A stretch of DNA of 64,000 nucleotides, taken from assembly GCA_963989245.1 (NCBI GenBank), contig OZ022345.1:31386187-31450186 (forward strand), written 5' to 3'. Both the position numbers and the translations under genes were made by a program. The notes under the pieces were generated by a model. The model saw only the letters and a program-made list of their open reading frames with translations. It searched no databases and had not been told where the DNA came from. Position 1 is the stretch's first letter, and the number at the start of each line of letters is the position of its first letter. Below, piece by piece: positions 55,806-64,000 of the stretch. The stretch comes from Nansenia antarctica. Lineage: Eukaryota > Chordata > Actinopteri > Argentiniformes > Microstomatidae.

Positions 55806-55860
55806 GCTGGACAGACTGGTTTGTTGTGAAAGTCCTGTGGTTTCACTTCTGTTGTTGTAA

Positions 55861-55949
<89 letters not shown>

Positions 55950-56017
55950 GCACGCTGGAGAAGCAGCACAAACAACAGCCGAACTCCTCCCCCTTCTGAC
56001 TGAGGTCCAACGGAAGC

Positions 56018-56055
<38 letters not shown>

Positions 56056-56130
56056 TGCACACACACACAGACACACACACACACACACGCACACACACAC
56101 ACGCAGACATGCACACACACACACACACAC
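55861..56130. repeat. (CA)n microsatellite
   Basis: CA blocks separated by a short unique sequence (55950-56020). The hAT at 56131 inserted at its right edge; the tract continues at 57404-57496. Confidence 0.95.
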
Positions 56131-57403
56131 CAGGGTTTCCGTTAACCGGTAATTACCGGTCTTTGTCCGGTAAATTTAGTTGAAGTCCGACAAATTGAAA
56201 ACTCGTCGGACATAAATGTCCGGTGAAAATAATTCCCTCTAACCATTTTCAGCTGAGCACCAAACACACACACACCACTGCCCGAGAGAGAAGGACCCGC
56301 CCCCTTTAGTTAGCCTATAGGCTATAGGCTAACTAAAGGGGGCGGGTCCTTCTCTCTCGGGCAGTGTGTGGGTGTGTGTGTGTTTGGTGCTCAGCTGAAA
56401 ATGGTGTCCCGAAGCGGAGCGCTTTAACTTTATCGCACAATAACAAGGATAACAAACGAAACGGACAACATTTACACTAAGATGGAGACAAACTTCAGCG
56501 ATATGATCTAACAGCCGGTCTTCAGGACGACATACAGACCCGTATGAGATTACAGGGCTATCCCCTATCTATCTGAGAAAAGGCATAGCCTAGGCTGTAA
56601 CATCGAACGGAAATTAGCCTATACGCATTGCAAGTTAATTTAAAGCCTATTTATTTTCAAAGAGTTTTATTCTATTTTATTTTATCTGATAAAAGGCATA
56701 TGAACGGAAATTAGGCTAGCCGTGTCACGCCAGAAGCCTACATGCTTGCACTGTTACTGTTCAATAAAATGTTATACATCTAGACATTGTGGTATTTCTT
56801 TATATACGTATCCCAGACTGCCTATCAATTGTTTCTCAATAAACAGTTATGTTCTCCCCATTGTCATACTCCCGAGCTAAACGAAATGCCTTCCCAACCA
56901 GCGAGACCTGGTTATAGAAATGACGTTGTTTTATTGATTTTTAAAAAAGGGTAAAACTGGAAAGAGAAAATAGAAAACTCACATTAATCCCAAACAATTT
57001 AACAAACTTCAGTTAACGTAATGTGGAGTCCGTTCATTGATCGATGCTGTCTGTTCAGTTCCCAGTGAGGCGCCCGTTCAGCGCTGGACCCGTTCAGCGC
57101 TGGATTTGACGCATGGCATAGCGCGCATGCGTCAAATCATGTTATATTATTATATATTATATAGCTCGCATCTAATCGTATCGGATGAGAAATAGACATT
57201 AAATGGCATATATAGGCCGCTACACAACAGTAATCACCGCGACAAACAGCTATATTAGATTTGGAAGAAAAAAAATATGATTTTGAAAAAAAAAAAAAAT
57301 ATTATATTTTAATATGATGACCGGAATATATCACGTTTGTCCGGTAAATCGAATTCTTCCCGGACACGATGTCCGACGGCAAATTTTTCTAACGGAAACC
57401 CTG
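56131..57403. mobile_element. hAT-type element inserted in a CA tract
   Basis: Ends CAGGGTTTCCGTTA and TAACGGAAACCCTG are perfect inverses. The flanks are ACACACAC on both sides, compatible with an 8-bp duplication in the microsatellite. TCCGGTAAAT and GTCCGAC motifs recur near both ends. There is no transposase. A 162-bp near-perfect palindrome lies at 56243-56404. Confidence 0.85.
56243..56404. repeat. 162-bp near-perfect palindrome
   Basis: Left arm CCATTTTCAGCTGAGCACCA to TTAGCCTATAG; right arm CTATAGGCTAACTAAAGGGG to TCAGCTGAAAATGG. The axis is near 56323, with essentially no loop. One or two mismatches in the CA/GT part. Confidence 0.9.
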
Positions 57404-57421
57404 ACACACACACACAGACAT

Positions 57422-57466
<45 letters not shown>

Positions 57467-57499
57467 TGCACACACACACACACACACACACACACAGCC

Positions 57500-58035
57500 T
57501 GCCAGTCTTATAGACACATCATCATCATCTGACGACCGTTGGGTTGGCACAGGGTGGGCACTGGGCAGGGGGGGGGGGGCTCTGCCAACTGGAGGGGGAG
57601 GGATAGATGGGAGAGGGGGGAGGGAGGAGGGGAGGTACGGGAGGAGTACAATATCTATCTCCTCTTTTCTAAAATGAAGATAAATGTGCTACTGGCACCA
57701 CTCAAGCCTCGCCCACACGGAGACGGGTTTGGGTGTTTCTGCCAACGTTTTTTACACAGTGTGGGAGGTGTCACCTGAGCCCCCCCCCACGTCTCCATGG
57801 CAGTTAGAGCCCCCCCCCCCCCCATGGTCATGTGACAGGGCCTGCCTGGAACCTGCCTCTGTACACAGCTATCACCTCCCATGGGTCAAAGGTCAGAGGT
57901 CTGAGTAGAGGGGCCAGGCCTGGGGTCTGGGGAGGGGGGGGGGGAAGAGGAGAGGGTGGTGGAGGAGGAGAGGGGGGGGGGGTTAAGACACACTGACAGG
58001 AGGGAGTGCGTTCTTCTTGGAGAATATTGCCAGTA
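57500..58035. other. G/C-tract-rich sequence, no gene
   Basis: G-runs at 57570-57580, 57933-57943 and 57971-57981, C-runs at 57781-57788 and 57811-57823. No supported frame. Confidence 0.6.
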
Positions 58036-58039
58036 TAGT

Positions 58040-58460
58040 CTTGGCGGTGGTGGTGTGTTTGGGTGGTGGTGGTGGTGTGTTTGGGTGGTGGTGGTGGTGT
58101 GTTTGGGTGGTGGTGGTGGTGTGTTTGGGTGGTGGTGGTGGTGTGTTTGGGTGGTAGTTGTGGTGTGTTTGGGTGCGTGGTGGTGGTGTGTTTGGGTGCG
58201 TGGTGGTGGTGTGTTTGGGTGGTGGTGTGTTTAGGTGGTGGTGGTGGTGTGTTTGGGTGGTGGTGGTGGTGTGTTTGGGTGCGTGGTGGTGGTGTGTTTG
58301 GGTGCATGGTGGTGGTGGTGTGTTTGGGTGCGTGTGGTGGTGGTGTGTTTGGGCGGTGGTGGTGGTGTGTTTGGGTGTGTGGTGGTGGTGTGTTTGGGGT
58401 GTGTGGTGGTGGTGTGTTTGGGCGGTGGTGGTGGTGTGTTTGGGTGTGTGGTGGTGGTGT
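58040..58460. repeat. 18-19-bp GGTGGTGGTGTGTTTGGGT minisatellite
   Basis: About 22 copies of GGTGGTGGTGTGTTTGGGT with GCGTGGT and GGCGGT variants. Open on both strands only because of its composition. Confidence 0.95.
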
Positions 58461-58574
58461 GTTTGTTTGGGTCGGGCTGTTGTTGTCTGAAGCTGCTGTG
58501 GTGTTTGTGTCTGTTAGCAGGAACGCTAGGCTGGTCGCTGGTCGGCTCTGAGTGACACTGAACTATGGGAAGAT

Positions 58575-58594
58575 GTGATCTCTCTCTCTCTCTG

Positions 58595-58628
<34 letters not shown>

Positions 58629-58672
58629 TGTCTCTCTCTGTCTCTCTCTCTCTCTCTGTCTCTCTCTCTCAA
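58575..58672. repeat. (CT)n microsatellite
   Basis: CTCTCTGTCTCT repeats immediately before the LINE C 3' end. Confidence 0.95.
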
Positions 58673-58922
58673 TTTTCAATTTCAAAGGGCTTTATTGGCA
58701 TGGGAAACATACATTTACATTGCCAAAGCATGTGAAGTGTGAAGATAAAAAACAAAAACAAAAAGAATGTAATGTACATACTAGAATAAATAAATAGATT
58801 ACATACTAGATTACAAATCAAATAAATCGATTACAAATAGATTACATACTAGAATAAATAAATGAAATAAAACTTATTTCAATTCTTATGGTGGTTTTAG
58901 CCCATTTGATTGCCTTTTTCTA

Positions 58923-59199
58923 TCACAGATAGTCTGTTTGGTTTTTGCCAATCTTAACCGCACACTTGTTGTTAGTGTACATTGACTTTATGATGTCGTA
59001 GGTTTTTCCTCCAACACCATTTTCCAACAGTGTGAATAGCAGACCTTTGTGCCAAATTGAATCAAAGGCTTTTTTGAAATCTACGAAGCAGGCGAATAGT
59101 TTGCTTTTGTTTTTGTTTATTTGGTTGTCAATTAGGGTGCTGAGGGTGAATATATGGTCTGTTGTACGATACTTTGGTAAAAAACCAATTTGGGATTTG
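58923..59199 (-). pseudogene. LINE C reverse transcriptase, second piece
   Basis: Minus strand: SKSQIGFLPKYRTTDHIFTL, DNQINKNKSKLFACFVDFKKAFDSIWHKGLL, GGKTYDIIKSMYTNNKCAVK, ending TDYL. FVDFKKAFDS holds the first catalytic Asp. It continues from the piece at 60311-61383 after removal of the hAT. Confidence 0.75.
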
Positions 59200-59335
59200 C
59201 TTAGGACTAAGGCTGCCACGATTAGTCGACTAGTCACGACGACGTCGACTACCAAAATCGTCACCGACATATTTGGTAATCGCCGTAGTCGCATGTTTTT
59301 GGGGAGCTGAAATAAGTTTTTTTTTTTGTTTGTTT

Positions 59336-59436
59336 GTTTTTTTGCCTAGCACCAGGGGAGCCCCCCCTCCCAAATTTCGTTGTTTGGTACCTGTACTATA
59401 TCAATGACAATAAAGACCATTCATTTCATTCGATAA
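59336..59436 (+). mobile_element. LINE A 3' UTR fragment nested in hAT
   Basis: GCCTAGCACCAGGGGAGCCC, TTTCGTTGTTTGGTACCTGT and ATGACAATAAAGACCATTCA are the LINE A 3' end in plus orientation, ending in a short ATTC tail. ATAAG on both sides may be the target duplication. Confidence 0.7.
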
Positions 59437-59555
59437 GCATTCGTTTTTCTTCCCTGAAGCTGCCACTGGCTAGCGTCTCCCAGTGTCTTTGATGTACATG
59501 CGCAGTGTCGGTCATCCGGGGCACACGTGACTTCCCCGGAAAAACAAACAGAGAA

Positions 59556-59741
59556 ATGTCTTCCTGTCCTCGTACCTCTAAAGTGTGGGAGCATTTCAAC
59601 CACAACGTTGAAAAAAAGAATGTAAAATGTAAAATTTGCAAAGCTGAACTCGCTTATCATGGCAGCACGTCTATGATGCGCGAGCATCTAAAAAGGAAGC
59701 ACGTTGTGGCAGATGACGAGGAAGACGATGGCTCGTCTCGG
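59556..59741 (+). pseudogene. BED zinc-finger exon of a hAT transposase
   Basis: 62 codons, MSSCPRTSKVWEHFNHNVEK then VKCKICKAELAYHGSTSMMR and EHLKRKH. This is the BED finger signature W-x2-F, C-x2-C, H-x4-H, the DNA-binding start of hAT transposases. It ends at a consensus donor CTCG|GTAAGC. An acceptor TTACAG stands at 59858-59863, but the exon after it (AKKARSTMSEAKQNF) soon stops. Only this domain survives. Confidence 0.75.
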
Positions 59742-60310
59742 TAAGCTAGTTAGCTTGTTATTGGCTAACGATATCGTTACGTTAAAAGCCTTCTTACATT
59801 ATTTTACGTTGTCATCAAAGCGATACTTATCAAATAGCTAAAAATGTTGTCTTAACGTTACAGTGCTAAGAAGGCGCGTTCTACTATGAGTGAAGCAAAG
59901 CAAAACTTTTGTACTCTGTACAAGTATTTATTTTTGTTTTTGTATTCTTTTGGTTGCCTAGTGCCTAGCCTACCTCATTTTACTCAGCAGTTTGCACTCT
60001 CTACTACTCTTTACATTACATTACATGCAAGTGATGCCAGAAATAAATCTGCAAAGTTCATTAAAATATCTATTTTTGAGTGAACAATCATTTTAATTGT
60101 CTTTATTTTTAGTTAGCACATGCCTACAACAACAACTAACAACTTCAAGCTAAATTTAGAAGCTGATTTAGAAGATGATAGCTAAATAAGAGCGATTGAG
60201 TAATTGTGCGATAAGCTGTAATTTATGATCCGATTAGTCGACTAATCGTTAAAATAATCGGTGACTAGTCGACTATGAAAATAATCGTTTGTGGCAGCCC
60301 TACTTAGGAC

Positions 60311-61383
60311 ATTGTTTACAGTGAGGTAATGTAGGAGTCTGTGGTTGATGATCATACAGAGGATTTTCCCAAGGTGCTGTTGACACAGATCCCACAGTAG
60401 TTATTTGGATCAGATTTATCTCCACTTTTGTGGAGCGGCGTTATCAATCCTTGGTTCAAAATATTGGGGAAGATCCCAGCGCTAAGGACAATGTTGAAGA
60501 GTTTTAATATAGCCAATTGGAATTTGACGTCTGTGAATTTTAGCATTTCATTTAGGATGCCATCGACACCACAGGCCTTCTTAGTTTCGAGTGAATTTAT
60601 TTTGTCCTGTACTTCCTTTAGTGTAATTGGAGAGTCTAGCGGGTTCTGGTAGTCTTTTATGGCTGACTCTAAACTTTGTAGTTTATCTTGTATGTGTCTT
60701 TGCTGTTTACTTTTCTCTATTGGACCAAAGAGATTGGAGAAGTGATTTACCCATATATCTCCATTTTGGATGGGTAGATCCTCATGTTTTTGTTTATTTA
60801 GAGTGTTCCATTTTTCCCAGAATTTGTTTGTTTTTATGGATTCCTCTATAGAGTGTAGCTGGTTTCTAACATGATGGTCCCTTTTTTTCTTTAATGTATT
60901 TTTATACAGTTTTAATGTTTCACCATAGTGAAGACGTGTGCTCTGGTTGTCTGGGTCTCTATGTTTCTGGTTTGATAGGTTCCTTAGTTCCTTTCTGAGG
61001 TTTTGACACTCAGACAAGGTGAACCATTTGTCATTGTTGTTATTTCTGGGGGGTTTTCTGTTTGAGGCCTTTAGGTCAGATAAGGAGGCTGAAAGGTCAA
61101 ATATATTATTTTGGTTTTCTACTGCCTTGTTTACACCTTCACTGTTGTATTGAAAGGTTTTTTTCAGGAACTGGTCTAATAGTGATTGAACTTGTTGTTG
61201 TCTAATAGCGTTTTGATATGTTTCAACACTACCTTCCTTCCATTTGTAGTATTTTTTTATAGTGTGTAGTTTGGTAGGTTTTACTACTTCATGATTGGGT
61301 GTTGAACTGTTCAGGTAGACTGTGGTTTTGCTGTGGTCTGACAGGGGTGTTAATGGGCTGATTGTGAACGCTCTGAGAGACAC
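60311..61383 (-). pseudogene. LINE C linker and start of reverse transcriptase
   Basis: Minus strand, 343 codons: RAFTISPLTPLSDHSKTTVY (end of the AP endonuclease, SDH motif), a long lysine/asparagine-rich linker (NNNNDKWFTLSECQNLRKEL, NKFWEKWNTLNKQKH), then ACGVDGILNEMLKF and NQGLITPLHKSGDKSDPNNY, the fingers of the reverse transcriptase. Upstream, HGSQLLQLCRSLGLYIVNGR (61350-61531) is the preceding part of the endonuclease, out of frame by one missing base near 61410. Cut 5' by the hAT at 61532. Confidence 0.75.
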
Positions 61384-61531
61384 CAGGCTAAGGTCAGTGA
61401 TGAAGTATCTACTGTACTGTTACCCAGAGATGAGCTGTAGGTGTACCTACCATAGGAGTCTCCTCGAAGCCTACCGTTGACTATGTACAGTCCCAGTGAA
61501 CGACAGAGCTGTAGGAGTTGTGACCCATGTT

Positions 61532-61928
61532 TAGGGATGCACGATATTATCGGCACCGATATTTATCGGCCCTGATATTTATCGGCACCGATATTTAATG
61601 GGACATTAATGTTTATCGGTATTTATCGGTTTTATAAAATTTAGCCGATATTTAACCGATATTATGAAGCCGGAAATATTTCTGTTTCCGGTTTCCGCGC
61701 TCTGCTTCCGGTTTCCGCACTCAGGAACGCAGTTTGTTTTGACGAGACGCGAGCGAAACATGCCTTCCCCGGTGTGGACATTCTTCACAGTTTCTGAGGC
61801 AGATATTGCTTTTGCAATTTGCAACACATGTTCGACAAAAGTTCGGAGAGGAGGGCAAAGGTCTACGAGTTACAACACAACGACACATCTTGTAGCGGGT
61901 AGATAGTAATATCCCTCCCCTGGCCCCT
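61532..61928 (+). mobile_element. hAT left end with BED-finger remnant
   Basis: Starts TAGGGATGCACGATATTATC, followed by four ATTTATCGG-type repeats. A frame at 61760-61906 (MPSPVWTFFTVSEADIAFAI, then CNTCSTKVRRGG, ending HLVAGR) is a degenerate BED finger. No right end with the flank CCCATGTT was found, so the element is truncated or extends beyond the window. Confidence 0.65.
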
Positions 61929-62159
61929 CTGTTTTCTAGGGTTGGGTACCGTTTGGGTTTTATCCGGTACCGGTACTTAACCGATACTTTAAAAACGGTA
62001 CCGGTACCAAAACGGTACTTAATTCGGTACTTTTGATTTTTTTAAATGACATGTATATATATATAATAATAACACGGTCGACAACATTAAACAGCTTTTC
62101 ACTTTTTTATTGCTGAGGCACAATATATATTAGTTAAATATACACTCAAATTAAAATAA

Positions 62160-62429
62160 ATGAAAATAAAACTCCTGAGCCTTGGGGACTCCATTAAGCT
62201 GGGGGTGCCTATCATTGGTACTGATGTTGAATACGAGTACACACTTGTTCGGCAGCCCCTCAAGGACATCAGAATATTCTTAGAAAAGGGATCTAGTGAA
62301 GAGGCCTGCATAGCCCCCAGAACCAAGAGGAAATATAACTCTGATAAACTGGAGCCCTCCACCTCGTCAAAATCCAAACTCTGTTGCCGCTCAGCTACTA
62401 CTCCCCTCCCCCTCTCTGGTCTCTGTTGA
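62160..62429 (+). CDS. Unrecognised frame inside hAT
   Basis: 89 codons starting MKIKLLSLGDSIKLGVPIIG and ending PLPLSGLC. No domain recognised; it may be a residue of host or transposon sequence carried by the element, or chance. An equally long frame exists on the minus strand (62099-62377). Confidence 0.2.
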   Translation: MKIKLLSLGDSIKLGVPIIGTDVEYEYTLVRQPLKDIRIFLEKGSSEEACIAPRTKRKYNSDKLEPSTSSKSKLCCRSATTPLPLSGLC

Positions 62430-62591
62430 CATGACGATAGATTTTTCAGACACAGTAGTAGGATAAGGACAGTACCCGAATATCAAGAGATCCCCGATCA
62501 TGTTGTCCACCGCGCAGAGACGCAGCCACACATCCGCACAACGTCATCAACAGACGCGTCGAATCCTGGAGTGCACTGTCCAATCAAAGGC

Positions 62592-62729
62592 GTGCGTTCG
62601 TAAACTCGCTCTGAGAGCGTCGCAGCGCACACTGGGCCCGACGTCATAAGGGGAGCAAGTCATTTGATTGGACAGAAGGCATTCCACGAGTGGTGATCAG
62701 AATTCCAGAACGAGTTTACGAAACGCACC
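62592..62729. mobile_element. Short palindromic MITE, copy 2
   Basis: GTGCGTTCGTAAACTCGCT at the left, GAGTTTACGAAACGCAC at the right. The core CAAGTCATTTGATTGGACA is shared with 30213-30343. Confidence 0.75.
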
Positions 62730-63039
62730 CATAAGTCGAGCGTCGCGTTACGCCAACCCGCTAGCGGAAGTTGCTATTAGCAACCTTCTCGTTATCCTTC
62801 CGTACTCGCTGCTTTCACTGAGTGGAAATTTAACAGGCGATGTGACGTCGCGAGATAGAAAAGTACCGAAATGAGGCACCGAAATCTCCTTTGCGATTCG
62901 GTATGGGTACATACCGAATGTAAAGTAACCGGTACCTACCGGTACCGATTTTCGGTACCCAACCCTACTGTTTTCCCTTGATAGCTGACAAGCTAACGGG
63001 TGAAGTAGTGAGGCCTGCTAGCAGCTAGCCTACAACCCC

Positions 63040-63520
63040 TAGCCAGCAATGGCTAACGTTGAGGCTAGCGGACCTAGCACAGCTAGCGGACCTAGCACAG
63101 CCGAGACGTCTGGCTAGCTGGGACACCCACTCTAAGTGCGCAGCGTGTCTGGGATTAATCCACGCCCAGGCCGCTGTTATCTCTACCGATGAGTGTATCC
63201 ACTGTGCAGTGTTCCCCAAGAAACTTCTCCGCTGACGGCTAAGTCGCATGGCTAGCCTGTCGGGAGAAGATCCGCTGCCATCACAGTCTAACGCGGACAT
63301 GTCTCCAGGTTTACCGACACCATGCTGGGCGGACTTAGTGCCACATAGCCCTGACATCGGTTTCCCGGTACTGGATGACAAGGGAATTGACAGCTTTACC
63401 GCTGCTCGCTATTGTAATGTTCTTGACAGACACGGACACGACTTTACTGTAGACATGTAGTTTATTTCTGGTTGCTGGCCGCGACCTACGGCAACTCCGT
63501 TGGGACACGACGGATACAGA
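63040..63520 (+). mobile_element. Possible DIRS-like retrotransposon gag fragment
   Basis: At 63122-63235 the plus strand reads DTHSKCAACLGLIHAQAAVI, then ECIHCAVFPKKLLR and a stop. The pattern C-x2-C-LG-x2-HA...C-x2-C resembles the Cys/His motif in DIRS/Ngaro first frames. Weak polar frames continue to 63460. Terminal repeats were not found. Family assignment is tentative. Confidence 0.4.
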
Positions 63521-63911
63521 AAGCGAATCACATCAGTGTGTTAGTGTGGTGTAGTGAGACAACACACAGTATGTTACAGCTATGACCCTAGGAGAGACTC
63601 GGACAATGATGAGGTCGCACAACGCATCTAATTACTCTTAGGTGAGCCTTTTTTGTTTTCATAAAAGGAGGCCAGATCTTGGCTAAAAAAAGCATTGTGC
63701 ACTGTCTATAACAGATTTAGTTTGTTAGAGGAAATAATAAATGAACATTTGAAGAGTCAGAAGTGTTCTCTTTGTTGTGTTAACAATAGTGATGTAAGTT
63801 AGATTTGGTGAGATCACTATGGAATATTAAATCATCAATCTTTGCTCACTACATAGCCTTTCTTACCTTCAGGTGTGCATGAACTACAGGTTATCAACTG
63901 TGAAATTATAT
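63521..63911. other. AT-rich sequence, no gene seen
   Basis: No frame, repeat or motif recognised. Confidence 0.5.
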
Positions 63912-64000
63912 CTGAATGGTCTTTATTGTCATTGATATAGCACAGGTACCAAACAACGAAATTTGGGAGGGGGAGCTCCCCTGGGGCTAGGAAAGAAAAA
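63912..64000 (-). mobile_element. LINE A 3' end fragment at window edge
   Basis: TGAATGGTCTTTATTGTCAT, ACAGGTACCAAACAACGAAA and GAGCTCCCCTGGGGCTAGGA match the LINE A 3' UTR on the minus strand. It runs off the window, so a longer copy may follow. Confidence 0.75.

Larger units (their letters stand above)
59208..60302 (+). mobile_element. hAT deletion derivative with BED-finger exon
   Basis: Left end TAAGGCTGCCACGATTAGTC, right end GTTTGTGGCAGCCCTA. The perfect 8-bp duplication CTTAGGAC lies at 59200-59207 and 60303-60310. Same family as 12508-13539. It retains a BED-finger first exon (59556-59741) and its donor, while the transposase body is deleted. A LINE A 3' end is nested at about 59336-59436. 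Confidence 0.9.
58673..61531 (-). mobile_element. LINE C (I/Nimb-like), internally deleted
   Basis: Minus-strand LINE. The 3' UTR at 58673-58915 (on the plus strand TTTCAAAGGGCTTTATTGGC) is preceded by reverse transcriptase sequence, and 60352-61531 carry the endonuclease end and linker. A hAT (59208-60302) splits it, and another begins at 61532. The palm after IGKNQTDYL is missing, so the catalytic polymerase motif is deleted. The I/Nimb-like label is from similarity of the coding stretches to fish I-clade LINEs. Confidence 0.75.
61937..62967. mobile_element. hAT element with TAGGGTTGGGTACCG ends
   Basis: Left TAGGGTTGGGTACCG and right CGGTACCCAACCCTA are perfect inverses. The perfect 8-bp duplication CTGTTTTC lies at 61929-61936 and 62968-62975. 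Subterminal GGTACCGGTACC motifs are repeated. A short palindromic MITE is nested at 62592-62729. Confidence 0.9.

Noticed and set aside
55001..55830. Proline-rich frames of over 200 codons on both strands
   Set aside because: A 27-bp tandem repeat keeps every frame open; the same holds for frames at 52955-53479, 58063-58551 and 32735-33313.

Overview
The window is vertebrate nuclear DNA from a ray-finned fish, most likely a teleost. Supporting features are two split exons of a vertebrate solute-carrier gene with GT-AG boundaries, very dense (CA)n/(ACAG)n/(CTGT)n microsatellites, tRNA-derived SINEs, and a mix of CR1/L2-type and I-type LINEs, hAT, Tc1, piggyBac, Harbinger and BEL/Pao elements. 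The species cannot be named from sequence alone. Most long reading frames are either transposon proteins or artefacts of tandem repeats.

Host genes. The only protein-coding host gene recognised is slc49a3 (MFSD7) on the minus strand. Exon 1 (30880-31044) and exon 2 (161-319) encode adjacent parts of the N-terminal transport domain and join in frame. Positions 320-30879 are therefore one intron of about 30.5 kb built almost entirely of transposons and tandem repeats. At 49145-49330 there is a CpG-rich stretch with an NRF1-type site that looks like a promoter/first exon on the plus strand. Its divergent position relative to slc49a3 fits pcgf3 by human gene order, but this is inference.

Layout of the intron (320-30879): microsatellite; LINE 3' fragment with a nested hAT-like element (833-2290); LINE A copy 1 (2301-4964); microsatellites and minisatellites (4965-9425); a hAT-like element (9913-11170); a 9.8-kb IS3EU-like DNA transposon with a perfect 6-bp target duplication (11386-21219), carrying a DDE integrase-type transposase and a HECT E3-ligase-like passenger gene, both decayed, with nested hAT, Tc1, piggyBac and Harbinger insertions; and a hAT (21661-30094) that itself holds a young 7.0-kb BEL/Pao LTR element (22540-29570).

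Upstream of slc49a3: a hAT element (31444-40202, perfect 8-bp duplication) contains a 22-bp minisatellite. That minisatellite is split by a 6.26-kb terminal-inverted-repeat element (33345-39606). Inside this lies a U2 snRNA gene copy with its promoter element; the U2 copy is split by LINE B (35026-39328), and LINE B is split by another hAT (35085-36715). Next come SINEs, a long 19-bp minisatellite (42950-46215) interrupted by LINE A copy 2 on the minus strand (46217-48592), and the candidate promoter. From 49.3 to 58.7 kb the sequence is mostly microsatellites and minisatellites plus one hAT carrying a 162-bp near-perfect palindrome. From 58.7 to 64 kb there is an I-type LINE (minus) and several hATs with BED-finger remnants, then a DIRS-like gag fragment.

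Age and activity. The BEL/Pao LTRs appear identical apart from the last bases, and several hAT target duplications are perfect, so some insertions are recent. Every other element gene seen is truncated, frameshifted or interrupted.
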